A program made the translations under genes and the position numbers. Shown here one piece after another: positions 1 to 11,227 of a DNA stretch of 64,000 nucleotides; positions within the stretch are counted from its first letter, which is position 1; each line of letters opens with the position of its first letter. A model generated the notes under the pieces. That model saw nothing but the letters and a program-made list of their open reading frames with translations. It was not told the origin of the DNA and ran no database searches. Location of the stretch: positions 5,108,501 to 5,172,500 of the forward strand of contig JAZARR010000153.1 of assembly GCA_037389465.1 (NCBI GenBank). Reading direction: 5' to 3'. The DNA comes from Baylisascaris procyonis. Taxonomy: Eukaryota > Nematoda > Chromadorea > Rhabditida > Ascarididae.

Positions 1-1732
1 TCTTCATGCTTAAATAAACTCCGACTGTTTCAAATAAATAATGATATTATCATTATTTGAATATTTTCAATACATTAATCGCATCAAATCGACCTTTGGG
101 TGTTGTCATTTAACTCTCTCTTACCGACTCCGCATCCTCCGACCGACTCCACATCCTCTAATCGGCTTCGTCTTATCGGAGAAACTTGCCTCGTGATTCA
201 TGGATTTGAGTAGTTAAGGACATGGTAGCGCACAAAAGATTAATCAGAATGGAGGAGGATATTGTCAAAACGATGAGGGATACTTTCATAAGGCATCGTA
301 TGCTAATACGACCGTTATAAAAAAAACAACTCGCCTTGTCGCATACGCACACTTCCATTTATGCGTTCATCAACACAGCGATTATGCCGCAACCTTTAAG
401 TTTCTTTACAACCTCAGCTCTTCTTATTCCGAATATAAACTATTATGCTCTCAAACATACACATATGCACTCGCGTGTTTGCAATATTTTTTATTGAGCA
501 TCGAAAGCAGCGGAAGTGGTTCAATGGATAGTGGGCTTCAATTTGGCGTATCTTGATGTTTAAGGGCTCATTAGTGATTGAAAATTCTCTACGCCCAGAG
601 CCTTATGCAAATTTTGAGCGCAAAATCCGCCAGCAAAGACAAATTATCTGAAAACTAGGCTCGGAATTTTTCCGAAGACGATGAAGTTGGCGCACCAAAT
701 CTGACAGACTGCGACAGCTGCAGGCAAAATTAAAAATTAGGACTGCTCTATATTTAGATGTTTTTCGACAATCAACGGGTTGTTCTATAAATAATAAACC
801 GTATACAATCTATGAATAATTAATGCGTCCAATTTTTTACTGCGATATTGAAATGCGGATTTCGCTAGCAACATTATTCGGAATTTACATTACCGAAATT
901 TCGAATAAATTAATCAATGCAATTAGTTCAAACCACAGATCTGTTGATTTTCGAATTTCTCACTCACAATTTCCATGACCACTTTGCTTCGACCAAAATC
1001 GACAATTTAAAAAAAAAAACAAATTTGATCAAAAGAAAATTGCGAGCAGCTAAATCACGATGAATAGCAACTTCAGTGGGTATTCTTATCCATTTCGCAC
1101 TCAATGATACAGTGGATTAACAAAAGTTTTCAAGAAATTCAAAAAGCATAATAATAAACATCACAACCAACCTTACGATAGGCAACCAGGATTTTCCCTA
1201 CGTGCGAGATGGTAAAAATTTGGCGCCATAAAGAATGAGTCAGCGCTGCTTCAAAAACTCGATGAGTTCGTTTTTAGAACAATTCGCTAAGCGGCTGCGC
1301 CTTGCAAATAGTGACGTAAAGCGCCTTTTCCGAAGAGTTCCTGAATTTTGGGTAGAGTTTTTAAGTTTATTGATGGACGACTTACACCAAAACAAATTCA
1401 GTTGCTTCCGCTTTTGTCAGTGTCACAAAATTTGCAACAAAAAAAGCAGCTATCACTTAGGTCTTCTTACAGGATGTTTCAGTGAACGACGACCCGGAAG
1501 GTTATGTCCCAGGTAATATTGTATCATATCAACGACACTCGGAAATGTTTTCTAAAAGTCATAAAAAATACAACGTGTACGTCTTTGTCAACGAGGCCAT
1601 CCCGTTGATCATTTCTTGATCACACTGTGCAAACATTACAAAAGTGCATAACCTTTCCGTATTTGCCATGCGCCTCATATATTGCAGGCTGCTAATGTGT
1701 ACAAGGATACATCTTCGGCTCCCACTATACAC

Positions 1733-1781
<49 letters not shown>

Positions 1782-4700
1782 CATGTTCACTAAGCTTGAT
1801 GGCACTGCGTAAAATCCAAACTGAAGATTAAAATCATTTGAACCGCTGTCATTTTCGCGCTATCGAAATGATGATTTATACACGTAAAATGCTCGAGAGT
1901 TTTTCCAACATTTGATTGCGGTGATTGCATACCACCAAGTTTTTCCAGCATTTTGTTAGATACTTTCTAGAAGCAATTCCTATCTTATCTCCGTCAAAAT
2001 CGGTAGAAACTGAACAAAATCAGTCGATACTATATTTTTACTAAATGGAGATCCCAGCTGAACAAAAGACTCTATTGTATAGAACAGCACCGGCGAACAT
2101 ATGAGAAATATAGAAAGTTGGATAAAACAGACATCTTGTCGTTTAGTGAAAATCCTTTTGGAAAGGTCTGAGGACCGCTGTTAAAACTTTGATGAATTAA
2201 AGACCACAATCTTCGCTCTTCTCAGTGAAATATGGTGTTGTCTCAATTGTAGACAAGAATATTGAGAGGCTAATTTAACTGAAGAAATTTGATCCCCATT
2301 TGGCATTATCTTCATAACGATATAGTATGCACATTTAGTGGCCCCCTCACGAATACGACAAATTCAAGAGTGCCACCCGTTTTACTGATACGCAACCATA
2401 AAATCGCCTTCTCTCTTCACACGGCACTGACAAATAATGGCATAATATCTCGCATTACCAACAGATTGTGGCATGATGATATCGTATTGGCATTACCTGA
2501 GAAATTCACGTACTAAATGACTCATCAGTTGGATGCTGAAAAATGCGACAAACAAATCAGTTGAAAAACGTCATGGCACACATATAATTGAAGCAATGAA
2601 AGTGGAATGTTATACCTTTAGAGAGTTGGAATGCAACGTTGTATAGTTCATAATGTTAGAGAAAGTTATAAACTCTCATTATTGATATACACCCTCTAGA
2701 AATATTTTCGACGGTCCCATCGAAAGGTGATATACAGCGGTGTATTGCTAATTACAGCAATATACTGCTACATTAGCACTACAACAGTAGTCACCATCGT
2801 TTAGAACACGCTCAAATCTGCGGTACGATTTCAATAAAACGATTTATCTTTCATTATGCTCTTTATGAACATGTGCAGATGCTGCCAAATTTTTATAGCT
2901 CAGATGGTAGAGTATGAAAATTTTGATCACTTCATTGAATGGACCAAGTTCTAAGATGGAGTGGAACACGTTCGATCGGTCGATTATTGCGACTCATCAC
3001 CACATCCGAGTTTTCAGAGCTAGTGTGCTATGATGTTTGCTACTTATGTTATCATAAAGAATAAAATATTCAGTGATGAAGTATTTATTAAACTACAATT
3101 TTATTTCAAAGATACGATAAGATGCAAGAATGTCTAACGAATCTTTGCATAATAATTGCTTATGCTGTGCAAAGCATTTGCTGTTTTTTTTTCTTGTCGA
3201 CTTGAGAAGTCGTTATGATAAACCAAAAAATTCAAATGTTGTTTATGCAAAAGTGGTGCCCCATTAAATTCAAACTTTGATGCAAGCTTCTGACGGTAGA
3301 AAAAATTGCAAAGGTGAATGTTGCCATAAGATATCTAGCAAAGAAGCACCACATCGTTCTGATTGCCCGTTGAATAACGACACGATGAAGTACTCGCGTT
3401 GTTTAATGGAACGCAAAAATGGCACGTCAATACTAAGATCATCGCATGATTTTCGAAACAAATCGCCATCATGGAAAGTGTAATTAAGCAACGCAAAAGA
3501 GAATATGACCAAGTTGGTATTTTAAAACAAAAGTTTATTTATTTATTTATAATCGCTGGATGGAGACGATGCCCAGTGGCGATCAGGAAGGATGGGCCAT
3601 TCTTGCACCAGAAATTCAGCGGTGAAGACAGTTTTTCCCCCAAAGGAGACAAAAATTTTGATGAAAAAATGAACAACGCCATTTTCAGCTTTAATCTCAG
3701 TGTCACAGAACTTGAACGTCAACGTTACCGGTTCCAGACGGTTTTCTGCTCCACCAAGCCCGCGTTGTAGATGATATATGTATATATCGAAGTACTCACT
3801 TCAACTGCCACTCTTGTTAACAATACAACATACCATCCCTATGCTTCAAGTAGTTTGTCCAGCAGTTTTCCTTAAGCACCGCACATATGAAATCTGAAAT
3901 TATAACGCATGCGATGACAGTTTTTTATTGAGCTGGGCAAGCAATTAGAAGAATTCCGAGCTAGCTCAATAAACCCTTTTTTACCTGCACATTATTCTTC
4001 TTTTTAATCGGTTAATTGCTTCTGGTGACATTAAGTTTTAATAAATTTTATCAGGCTTACTTTCCTAGAATTATATTTGATTCAGTGAGTATGACCTGTT
4101 TCAGGATTCTATATATTTTAAAATTAAATCAAAGTTTCAAATGACATAAGTTTTGAAAAACTGGAGACGATACTGGTGTGTATATGATAAACTTGTCCCG
4201 AACAATACAAACTAAGCTTTATAAGTGCTAATTTTTTATGCTAAGTGTTGAAAGCTTGCTATTTATACATCGAAAATAAACCAAAAATCGTAACAATAAT
4301 CAATCCAAAGTGTGTTAACTTCGGAAATTGCAGAAACGCATAGCGAAAGTAGGAAGTGATAGTAACTGCACCATTGAGTGATGTCTACAAAAATTTAATG
4401 GAATCTAAATTGAGATTAATTCCATTCATGAAGCTTCATTAATGCGAGCTGTGCTTAGTATTGAAAGTGTTGACTCATCATCAATTATTAAACCGTAAAA
4501 TAAACAACGAATATTCTTCTCTTATGCGAACGTCATTGTGACACAGTTCTGCTTAATTAGCGTGGAGGAAGTTAATGAAGCCGAGTGCAAATAATTCATA
4601 ACAAAAAAACACTCCTCAGATGAGAAGGAAAAAGACTTTTCATATCTGTGAATGGGGATTCGTTGTACGTCAGAGACTGCAACCAGTGAAAAAAAAAAAC

Positions 4701-4900
4701 AATTATGAGCTAAAGATGGAAATGAACTATGAAGCATTAATGCACTTGTTTCATCAATCACTCAGCTATTCAATCATAAAGGTCATATTTGTTCTCCATT
4801 ATTCATACTTTGTTGATTTATAAGTATCATCACTAATGATTGAATTAATAATTTTAATTGTTTATCCGATAACATACAAAATTAAGTGGCTATTAATGCA
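1..4900. other. Intergenic or intronic AT-rich DNA
   Basis: No exon with convincing splice signals and no recognisable protein was seen on either strand. The stretch holds a (TA)n microsatellite near 1.74 kb and an imperfect hairpin near 2730-2773. Open frames here are short and lack splice-site support. Confidence 0.5.
1735..1779. repeat. (TA)n microsatellite
   Basis: An uninterrupted alternating TA run of about 45 bp, visible directly. The same dinucleotide expands at six other places in the window. Confidence 0.95.
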
Positions 4901-4928
4901 ACGACAAAATTAGGAAGTCGAAGATAAG

Positions 4929-5449
4929 ATGCCGCTGTCGCGATTCGCGAGTATACTCATGTTGTCATGGCGATATGGTTGCGCCGCTGGACAGCAAAAA
5001 CGGCTAGCCGGGTCATCGGCGCCACCTAAAATCGGTAGCCGATGCACCTCCATCGGAAATGAAACAAAGCTGGGGGAAACAGAGCCCAAAAAAGTAGGCG
5101 AAATAAAGGAAAAGAGGCGGAATCAGAAGTGCCTAGCGAAAACGAAGGTGGAATTAAACAGGGTGGTGCAAGTTGCCCAAGCTCAATCCCATCATTTGCG
5201 TCCTAATCGAAGACCACAACTTGGTCTGATGTTCGTATTTGACAGCTCCATCGCTATCTCGCCTCTCGACTCTCAGCGTACTACGCCTTGTGTCCTATAT
5301 TTGCCCTGCCGCCTGCATTATTGTACATTTCTGAGCTGCTTTACTGCATCATCGAAAAGACTGCTGAAGGTAAGTGCTTGAAATTCAAACTTTATTCAAG
5401 CAAAGGCCCATTTCCTGTTCAGTACAGTCGCGATGAAACTACAAGCTAG
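4929..5449 (+). CDS. Hypothetical two-exon gene, unrecognised product (155 aa)
   Basis: Exon 1 (4929-5369) is 147 codons open from an ATG and ends at AAG|GTAAGT, a consensus donor. A 53-nt intron follows and closes at a TTCCTGTTCAG acceptor (5422). Exon 2 (5423-5449) continues in phase for eight codons to a TAG stop, giving 155 residues. A TTAG 15-20 nt before the ATG could be a trans-splice acceptor. The predicted protein is basic in its middle (Lys/Arg/Gln-rich around residues 55-95) and has Cys/Leu-rich ends. No family was recognised. The block is visibly richer in GC than its flanks, which fits coding sequence. Splice sites and open frame are seen; that this is a translated gene is inference, and it could instead be a 5' untranslated region of another transcript. 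Confidence 0.42.
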
Positions 5450-6520
5450 AAATAAGCTAATGGAAGTATAAAAATGTCAAAAATTATTGCCTTAGGTTTG
5501 GCCCAACGAAACGCAAACTCTGCTAATGAACAATTCATTTAAGTTTGCCTTAGAAAACAAATAATATTAGGTTCCTCGAGGGAACTATAAATAGTAAAAG
5601 TGCAGTTTCTGATATCACAATCTACAGAACTGTTTATCGATCAACGCTAAAAAATAATCAAGGAAACAGTGAGCTGAATAATTCTTCACGCTGAAATGAT
5701 AACTGATGTGTTATTAATGCTTATTTAACAACTGAACATGTTGAATTTGAAAAAAAAAAACGAAATACATTTGTGCTGGCAATTGCCCACTACGAATATG
5801 TACAAAAGCCTATGTATATATCCATTCCATGAGATCTGAATGCTTGCTCAACCATTAAGCGGCATTGATATTTCCACAGTCATTTCTGTATTTTTGCTCA
5901 AAGGCTCTTCATAATTCGAGAAACAATCGCCGCAGCAAAAGTTCCGCCACTTGTGTGGCTTGTGTTTTGTCGCATGGATTCTTTTTCATAAGAGTAGAAT
6001 TCGCATAGTTCAAAGGATTTTCACGTGTCGGTTGCTGCTTGCATTTTAATTGGGCCTTTACGATTAATCGCTTATATACTAGAGTTTTTCTTGTGATATG
6101 AGCAATGAGCAACAACCTGCAACCATTAGGTGCTGGTAGAAAAAGCTTTTAAGTTCTCTACTACTTGCTTCAATGTTCACAGAAACGTTTGTTGAACCGC
6201 CTAAAGGCATGACATACATAATTTTCTTGAATGCTAAACAAATGCCGCAATTTGAAAAATTCTTCGCAACTACTCTACTCTAAAGTTGCAGACTGCATGA
6301 GTTCAGCTGATGTGTTCCTGTTAGGTCAGTTACTTAAATTCGCATAGAACACAACTTCTTTCATTTAATAGAAGCGATACCAAATAACACATTGCGGTAG
6401 CAGTATCCAACAATCCTAGCGCATGCAGAATGCTGTACCAACCGAATCGACACAATTAGTGAATATACACAAGTTTCACTTCTGACTTAGCCTGAACATA
6501 ACACATTCTTGAGAAAGCAG
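5450..6520. other. Intergenic, no feature seen
   Basis: AT-rich sequence without supported exons, repeats or RNA genes. It ends where the left arm of foldback IR-A begins. Confidence 0.45.
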
Positions 6521-7183
6521 CAATGGGGTCGGCGCACTTAGTCAAAAAGAGACGGAGAGAGACCGCGCGCATCTTCAGCGAGCGACGCGGCACTGATCAC
6601 TCGGAAATAAATCGTCGCAATAAATGTGAAAATATACAGTAAGAAAGCGAGGTTGGAACAACGGATTTCGACACATTCGAAAGAGCATTAAAAGCTCTAT
6701 CAGAATCAAAAATAATCTCGGACAAAAACAGGAAGTTTTCTATAAGATCAATTTTTTATATGCAGTGCGATTGAGGAAAATTGCATGGTTATATTTTGTC
6801 AATTCTAATGAATTGACAAAATCATTCATAAATTACATTAAACTCGTTGTGGCTCATTATGTATGGATCTTATATGCTATTGTTACATACACCAGCTAAG
6901 AATTCTTGAACTCGACAGTTCTGGGTTTCCTTCTTTCATTTCCTTCCCATATAGGCATGCTCATAATGGACATTGTAAGTTCGCTTGATGATAGAAAAGC
7001 CAACCGACGCATTCAGCATGTGGTTGATTGCATTGTCATACGTTGATTGCATGCAACACTTGCTTTCCGACATAGGCCAGACAGGATTGAGAAGGGAAAA
7101 GCGATTCAAACGCTACATACTCCCAAATGGAAGAATTGAAATTTTCATGACAGCGGACCACAAGTGGTTACAAGGCAGAAAAC

Positions 7184-7221
7184 CTTCAATGTAAGCAGTG
7201 AAACGACTGCTTACATTGAAG
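7184..7221. repeat. Perfect 15-bp hairpin
   Basis: Arms 7184-7198 and 7207-7221 are exact reverse complements around an 8-nt loop. The hairpin lies near the inner edge of the IR-A spacer. Confidence 0.9.
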
Positions 7222-7898
7222 AGCACAACTATAGCTATAAAGCCAGTTCCAGGTTGTGGAGGAGATGAGAAGAAGATGGGGCTATCAGGAACACTCGATT
7301 CGAACCAAGCTAATCTAGAATGGCTGAATAACGTTTAGAAGAAGTACATGCCGCGCGTGCAAGTTACCTATGTTGCATGTGTCGCCGCTACGCGCGAATG
7401 AGTGATTGCGTAGAAATAAATGAATTGAAAGCTGATTAAAGCTGCAAAAATTAGTTTTGCAGAAGTGAGAAAGTGATAAGAAAAACAAGGCAAACAAAAG
7501 TTGAGGTTGTTGACTGCCAGATATGTTATGCAGAAAAAGGGAAGCGAGCGATACAAGTGGCACAAAGAGGAACTGTCGGCGTTTTGTCTTCAAGAAGGTG
7601 ACAACAAGAAGGCCTTATAAGCGAAACCCCAAAGTTTCGGCAACTATTGAATGAGTGACCGAAATCGATGTTGTGTCTTCAATGTTTTGTGTGTTTCCTG
7701 TCGTGTAGTGGTATACTTATGCCCAGTGTTGTGTTATGTTCTGGTCTAGTAATTGTGCGTGATTATAATGCATTATAGTATCACATATTTCTCGGATAAT
7801 TATGCATGAGTTTTGTGCATCACGCTTTAATCTTCATCAAATTATGTGGTTTTCGGTAAGTAAGTGTTTCTTCGTCGCGATTTACTTTTATAAATGCG

Positions 7899-7926
7899 AA
7901 TAAAGGTTTAATTACCCAAGTTTGAG
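7899..7926 (+). other. Exact SL1 spliced-leader sequence in genomic DNA, preceded by AATAAA
   Basis: Positions 7905-7926 match the 22-nt nematode SL1 exon at every base, and AATAAA (7899-7904) abuts it. In a real SL1 RNA gene the exon is followed by a GT donor, then an Sm-binding site and hairpins. Here the next bases are GCGTGG and no Sm site is evident, so it is not an SL RNA gene as known. The simplest reading is a reverse-transcribed copy of a trans-spliced RNA, or a retroelement that has captured SL1. Match and lack of GT are seen; the origin is inference. Confidence 0.85.
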
Positions 7927-8290
7927 GCGTGGTTCACACAGCGGTGGTGAGGTGCACAAGGCGGTTGCACCAACAGAATCTGATATTGGTATTCTAAGAG
8001 AAGCCACCCCAACGTGGAGTGTATTCTTGGGTAACTGACGGAACCAAAAGGTGATCATTGGCGAGCGGTAGTCGTCAATAAGAGGAGTAGCGCGACAACT
8101 AGGCTGGTCGCAGACGGGAATTCACTGGTCGGGAGCGTCGACTCCAGCCGTGATCGTGATTGGATCAAGGACAGTGGGCAAAAGAGACAAAGCCACTGTG
8201 GATCAGGAACGCCACGCGTCAGCTCGGAACTGACTAAAGCAGGCACTGAGAAGCGAGTCGCAGTTCAATCGAGAACAGCAACAGTAACGT
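7927..8290 (+). pseudogene. Sequence joined to SL1; possible retrocopy or retroelement fragment
   Basis: Directly after the SL1 sequence lies a block richer in GC than the flanks, with no ATG on the + strand for about 350 nt. Two + frames are nonetheless long and open: about 38 codons from 7928, then about 85 codons from roughly 8045 to a TAG near 8288 in another frame. This could be a decayed retrocopy with a frameshift, or the leader region of an LTR element. No protein family was recognised. Confidence 0.35.
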
Positions 8291-8769
8291 AGGCCAATTT
8301 GTTAACCAGTAATTTTCCTTTGTTTCATTCATTTCTATTGTTTGTTCACGAATCTTTGGGGACAAACTATAATTTATAATCTAATTGTTGACCACCTTTA
8401 CACATCATCACACACATACACACTACGCACACACCAATCAACAAAAAGGGTGGTCAATATAGCATGCAATCAACGTATGACAATACAATTAACCACATGC
8501 TGAATGCGCCGGTTGGCCTTTCTTACCATCAAGCAAACTTATAACGCCCATTATCAGTAGGCCTATATGGGAAAGAAATGAAACGAATGAAACCCAGAAC
8601 TGTCGAATTGAAGAATTCTTAGCTGGTGCATGCAACAATAGCATGTAAGATCCATTCATAATGAGCCACAACGAGTTTAATGTAATTTATGAATGATTTT
8701 GTCAATTCATTAGAATTGACAAAATATAACCATGCAATTTTCCTCAATCGCACTGCATATAAACAATTG

Positions 8770-9030
8770 ATCTTATAGAAAAGTTCTTGTTTTTGTCCGA
8801 GATTATTTTTGATTCTGATAGAGCTTTTAATGCTCTTTCGAATGTACCTAGTCACTCTTCCCAAATCTTGTTCCTTTATACAGTTATAGGCCCTCATTTA
8901 TCGATGACTATGCAATTTTTCTCAATTGCACGTCATATAAATGATCGATCTAATAGAAAAGTTCTCGTTTTTGTCCGAGATTACTTTTGGTTCTGATAGA
9001 GCTTTTAATGCTCTTTCGAATGTGTCGAAA
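8770..9030 (+). repeat. R1 units (two tandem copies) in IR-A right arm
   Basis: The unit, with core GTTCTTGTTTTTGTCCGAG and a nearby AGAGC(TTTTAAT)GCTCT mini-palindrome, occurs here twice (about 8775-8850 and 8955-9025). Further copies lie at about 6680-6745, 18985-19060, 19170-19240, 20665-20745, 20840-20920, 21240-21310 and 21395-21465, always inside foldback elements. Confidence 0.85.
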
Positions 9031-9195
9031 TCCGTTGTTCGAATCTCATTTCCTTACTGTATATTTTCACATTCATTGCGACGATTTATTTCCGAATGAC
9101 CAGAGCCGCGTCGCTCGCTGAAGGCGCGCGCGGTCTCTCTTCATCTCTCTCTTGGGCCTGCGCTTGTGGCTAATGTTACCCACACCTAATATCAC

Positions 9196-9575
9196 TACTC
9201 CACGGTTGGACGGTGGTAAGCAAAAATGCAGCCACAAGGAAAACGAAAAAAAAGCGTTAACGGCAGTATTACTAGTGTTTGCCTAATTTTTCAGTTGTAA
9301 TTTACGTATGTTTTCACTTCCGGTTTGTTCGAAAAAATACGCATAAAGCTTCCAATTTGAATTTTGCTAGAAACAGCACTCATTTATTGAGATTTAATGC
9401 ATAATTTTAAGGCAATCCGAACAGGAAGTACATCGTCACACACTTAATCCTCTCAGTAACGTCAGTCTTCTGTCACCTTCCACCAAATCTGCTGTGCCTG
9501 CTGAAATATGAAAAATTCAAATATGCTGCACAAAAGCCATATGCTCAACACTACGCGAAGCCGTTTGGTTTCGAA
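9196..9575 (+). repeat. R2 dispersed repeat, copy 1
   Basis: About 380 bp, starting at CTCCACGGTTG, recurs in the same orientation at 36541-36930 with scattered substitutions. The other copy is part of foldback IR-D, so this one is probably a fragment of an IR-D-family element lying next to the right end of IR-A. Confidence 0.85.
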
Positions 9576-9593
9576 GCACTGTACTCCGTTCTA

Positions 9594-10071
9594 GGTCACA
9601 GAACTCGCTGTCGGCAACTTTCACCGATTGTATTGGATATTATTGTGTATCAATTGCGAAACATTTGCCATTCACTCAGACGAGCAGCATGCGAAAGCGC
9701 GAGCGTCTATGATATACTTCTCACGTTTTGCTCCGCCCATAGTTCGTCAAATACAATCACTATATTACCTATGCAGTCCTCACATTTATGCACTTTGCAA
9801 GTTAAGAGATATTTTAGAAAACGCTTGCCCACTGAGGTGCAGATTCCGTATAACAATTTGTATCTTTCTTGGAGTTTTCTGTAGCATTTTTAAGCGATGT
9901 TTTAAAGATTTGTCATCACGAAACTTCATATCGGACCCCTTCTCAAATCCTAGTCAAGATCTTGTCGAATTTACAACACGTGCTATTGAAAAAGCTACTT
10001 CGTTTTCTTCTATAACCTTCAGAGCGTTGTTAATAATAGTTGAATTTGTTGTATGCCAACAAGCTCTATAA
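9594..10071 (+). CDS. Possible terminal exon, unrecognised
   Basis: A frame of about 160 codons is open from a GTTCTAG acceptor near 9593 to a TAA at 10069-10071. It has no ATG near its start; the first lies at about 9709. The translation has a hydrophobic Cys-rich stretch two-thirds along (around 9850-9890). No family was recognised and no upstream exon was found, partly because R2 lies immediately upstream. A chance open frame remains possible. Confidence 0.22.
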
Positions 10072-10505
10072 TCTGACAGGTCGAAGGGTTCGATATCCCA
10101 GATCGCGGGTTGCGAGGGTGAGGAGAGGAGGGAAAGTCGCCAAATTTAACACTGTGAGCATAACTTCCCATTTATCAGTTGGCAATGTTTGCTATGCGTC
10201 ATTCAGCGGCTGTGTTTACGTCGAATAGAGGAAACGTCGTTTTTAACACTTACATTCATTTCCATCCCCCGCAATCTCATTTTGTACGGTCCACCTGAAT
10301 AGATTATCTGTGCACTCTCTCATTACAACATATTTTTGACGTTGCTTGATGTCTTGGTTATTTATGTTGGCGATCGTTACTGAATCATTTCAGGAACAAC
10401 TCCCCGTAAAAATGATCGCACTGCACCAACTACGAAATATCGCCGTAATATTGTCCTCTTCAGTTCTTGGATTATACATAATATATGTGCGCTGATGCTT
10501 ATTTC

Positions 10506-11224
10506 TTAACTAACGTAACTAAAAGAACTGAAGCGGTTTCTGTCAATATTTGTTGACCCCGAAATTTCAAAGCCAAATTTAACGCAAGGAATATTTCTGC
10601 TACTATAGCAAAAATTTCCTGCATAAATATCCGTGGTAAAGAAGCATCTCTCTAACGCCTAGGCAAAATTTTTCATTCATTTTCTACTCTTTTCATTAAT
10701 TTTCCGGGTATTGGGAGCATTCTTACCTTTTGGCCCGACGTCAGATCAAACTTACTGGAAAAGTAGGATGCAACGAAAGATTTGCTGCGATTCTTTATAA
10801 CGACTTTTCTGAGATAGCGGCAAAGTTCTTGATCGAGTTCATAAACTGAACTGAATTCGCCAATTAAAAACTGACTTGATGAGCTACATAGAAAAGTCAT
10901 GCACACCTTCTTAACATTCATGATTGCCCTTTTTGAGACGGCAACAGACATGACCACACGTCTTGTGAATATCTGAGACTGTTTATCTGCCTGTCCAGCA
11001 GCCTCAAACGCAGAAGCCATTGAAGCCAAGAATACAATTTGCGTCAGAGGATGATCGCATTTCTTACTTAACTTTAACCGATCAACGGTGAAAGACGTTG
11101 ATTCATCGAAATATTTGGCGGTACTAGGGTATTTACAAGTTTCTTGCATTGAATTTTGGATTCTCGGATGTTGGGGAGTGGTGAAATGTGGAGTCATTAT
11201 CACCCTATACTAGTTTTTGCTGGG
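10506..11224 (-). CDS. Hypothetical two-exon gene, unrecognised product (207 aa)
   Basis: A TATTTTTGCAG acceptor (cut at 11225/11224) stands 27 nt before the ATG at 11197 with no coding exon upstream, as in nematode trans-spliced first exons. Exon 1 (11197-10727) is 157 codons, phase 0, and ends AAAAG|GTAAGA. A 68-nt intron (10726-10659) ends TTTTGCCTAG. Exon 2 (10658-10506) has 50 codons and a TAA. The 207-residue product has no obvious signal peptide. An Ala/Met/Phe-rich helix-like segment sits around residues 58-75 and several Lys/Arg clusters lie between residues 75 and 135. No domain was recognised. The coherent trans-splice site, donor, short intron, acceptor and stop are the evidence. 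It lies divergent from the DUF273 gene. Confidence 0.55.
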
Positions 11225-11227
11225 CTG
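11225..11227 (-). promoter_or_regulatory. Probable trans-splice acceptor (CAG)
   Basis: TATTTTTGCAG on the - strand, 27 nt before the first ATG of the 11.2-10.5 kb gene. It matches the U-rich nematode acceptor consensus. Confidence 0.5.

Larger units (their letters stand above)
6525..9190. mobile_element. Foldback element IR-A with long inverted arms
   Basis: The left arm (6525-7054) reappears in reverse complement as the right arm (8462-9190). Pairing runs from a shared GCATGC at the inner ends to a GC-rich outer segment carrying the CGCGCG/AGCGACGCGGC motif. The right arm has one additional internal copy of the roughly 130-bp R1 unit, so the arms differ in length. The 1.4-kb spacer (7055-8461) holds a short perfect hairpin and an SL1 sequence. 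No transposase frame was seen, so this looks non-autonomous. No convincing target-site duplication was found. The outer ends match those of IR-B and IR-C. Confidence 0.8.

Noticed and set aside
7905..7990. Functional SL1 RNA gene
   Set aside because: No GT donor after the leader and no Sm-binding site or SL RNA stem-loops downstream.
10081..10105. tRNA B-box-like GGTTCGATATCC
   Set aside because: No matching A-box or seven-base acceptor stem nearby.
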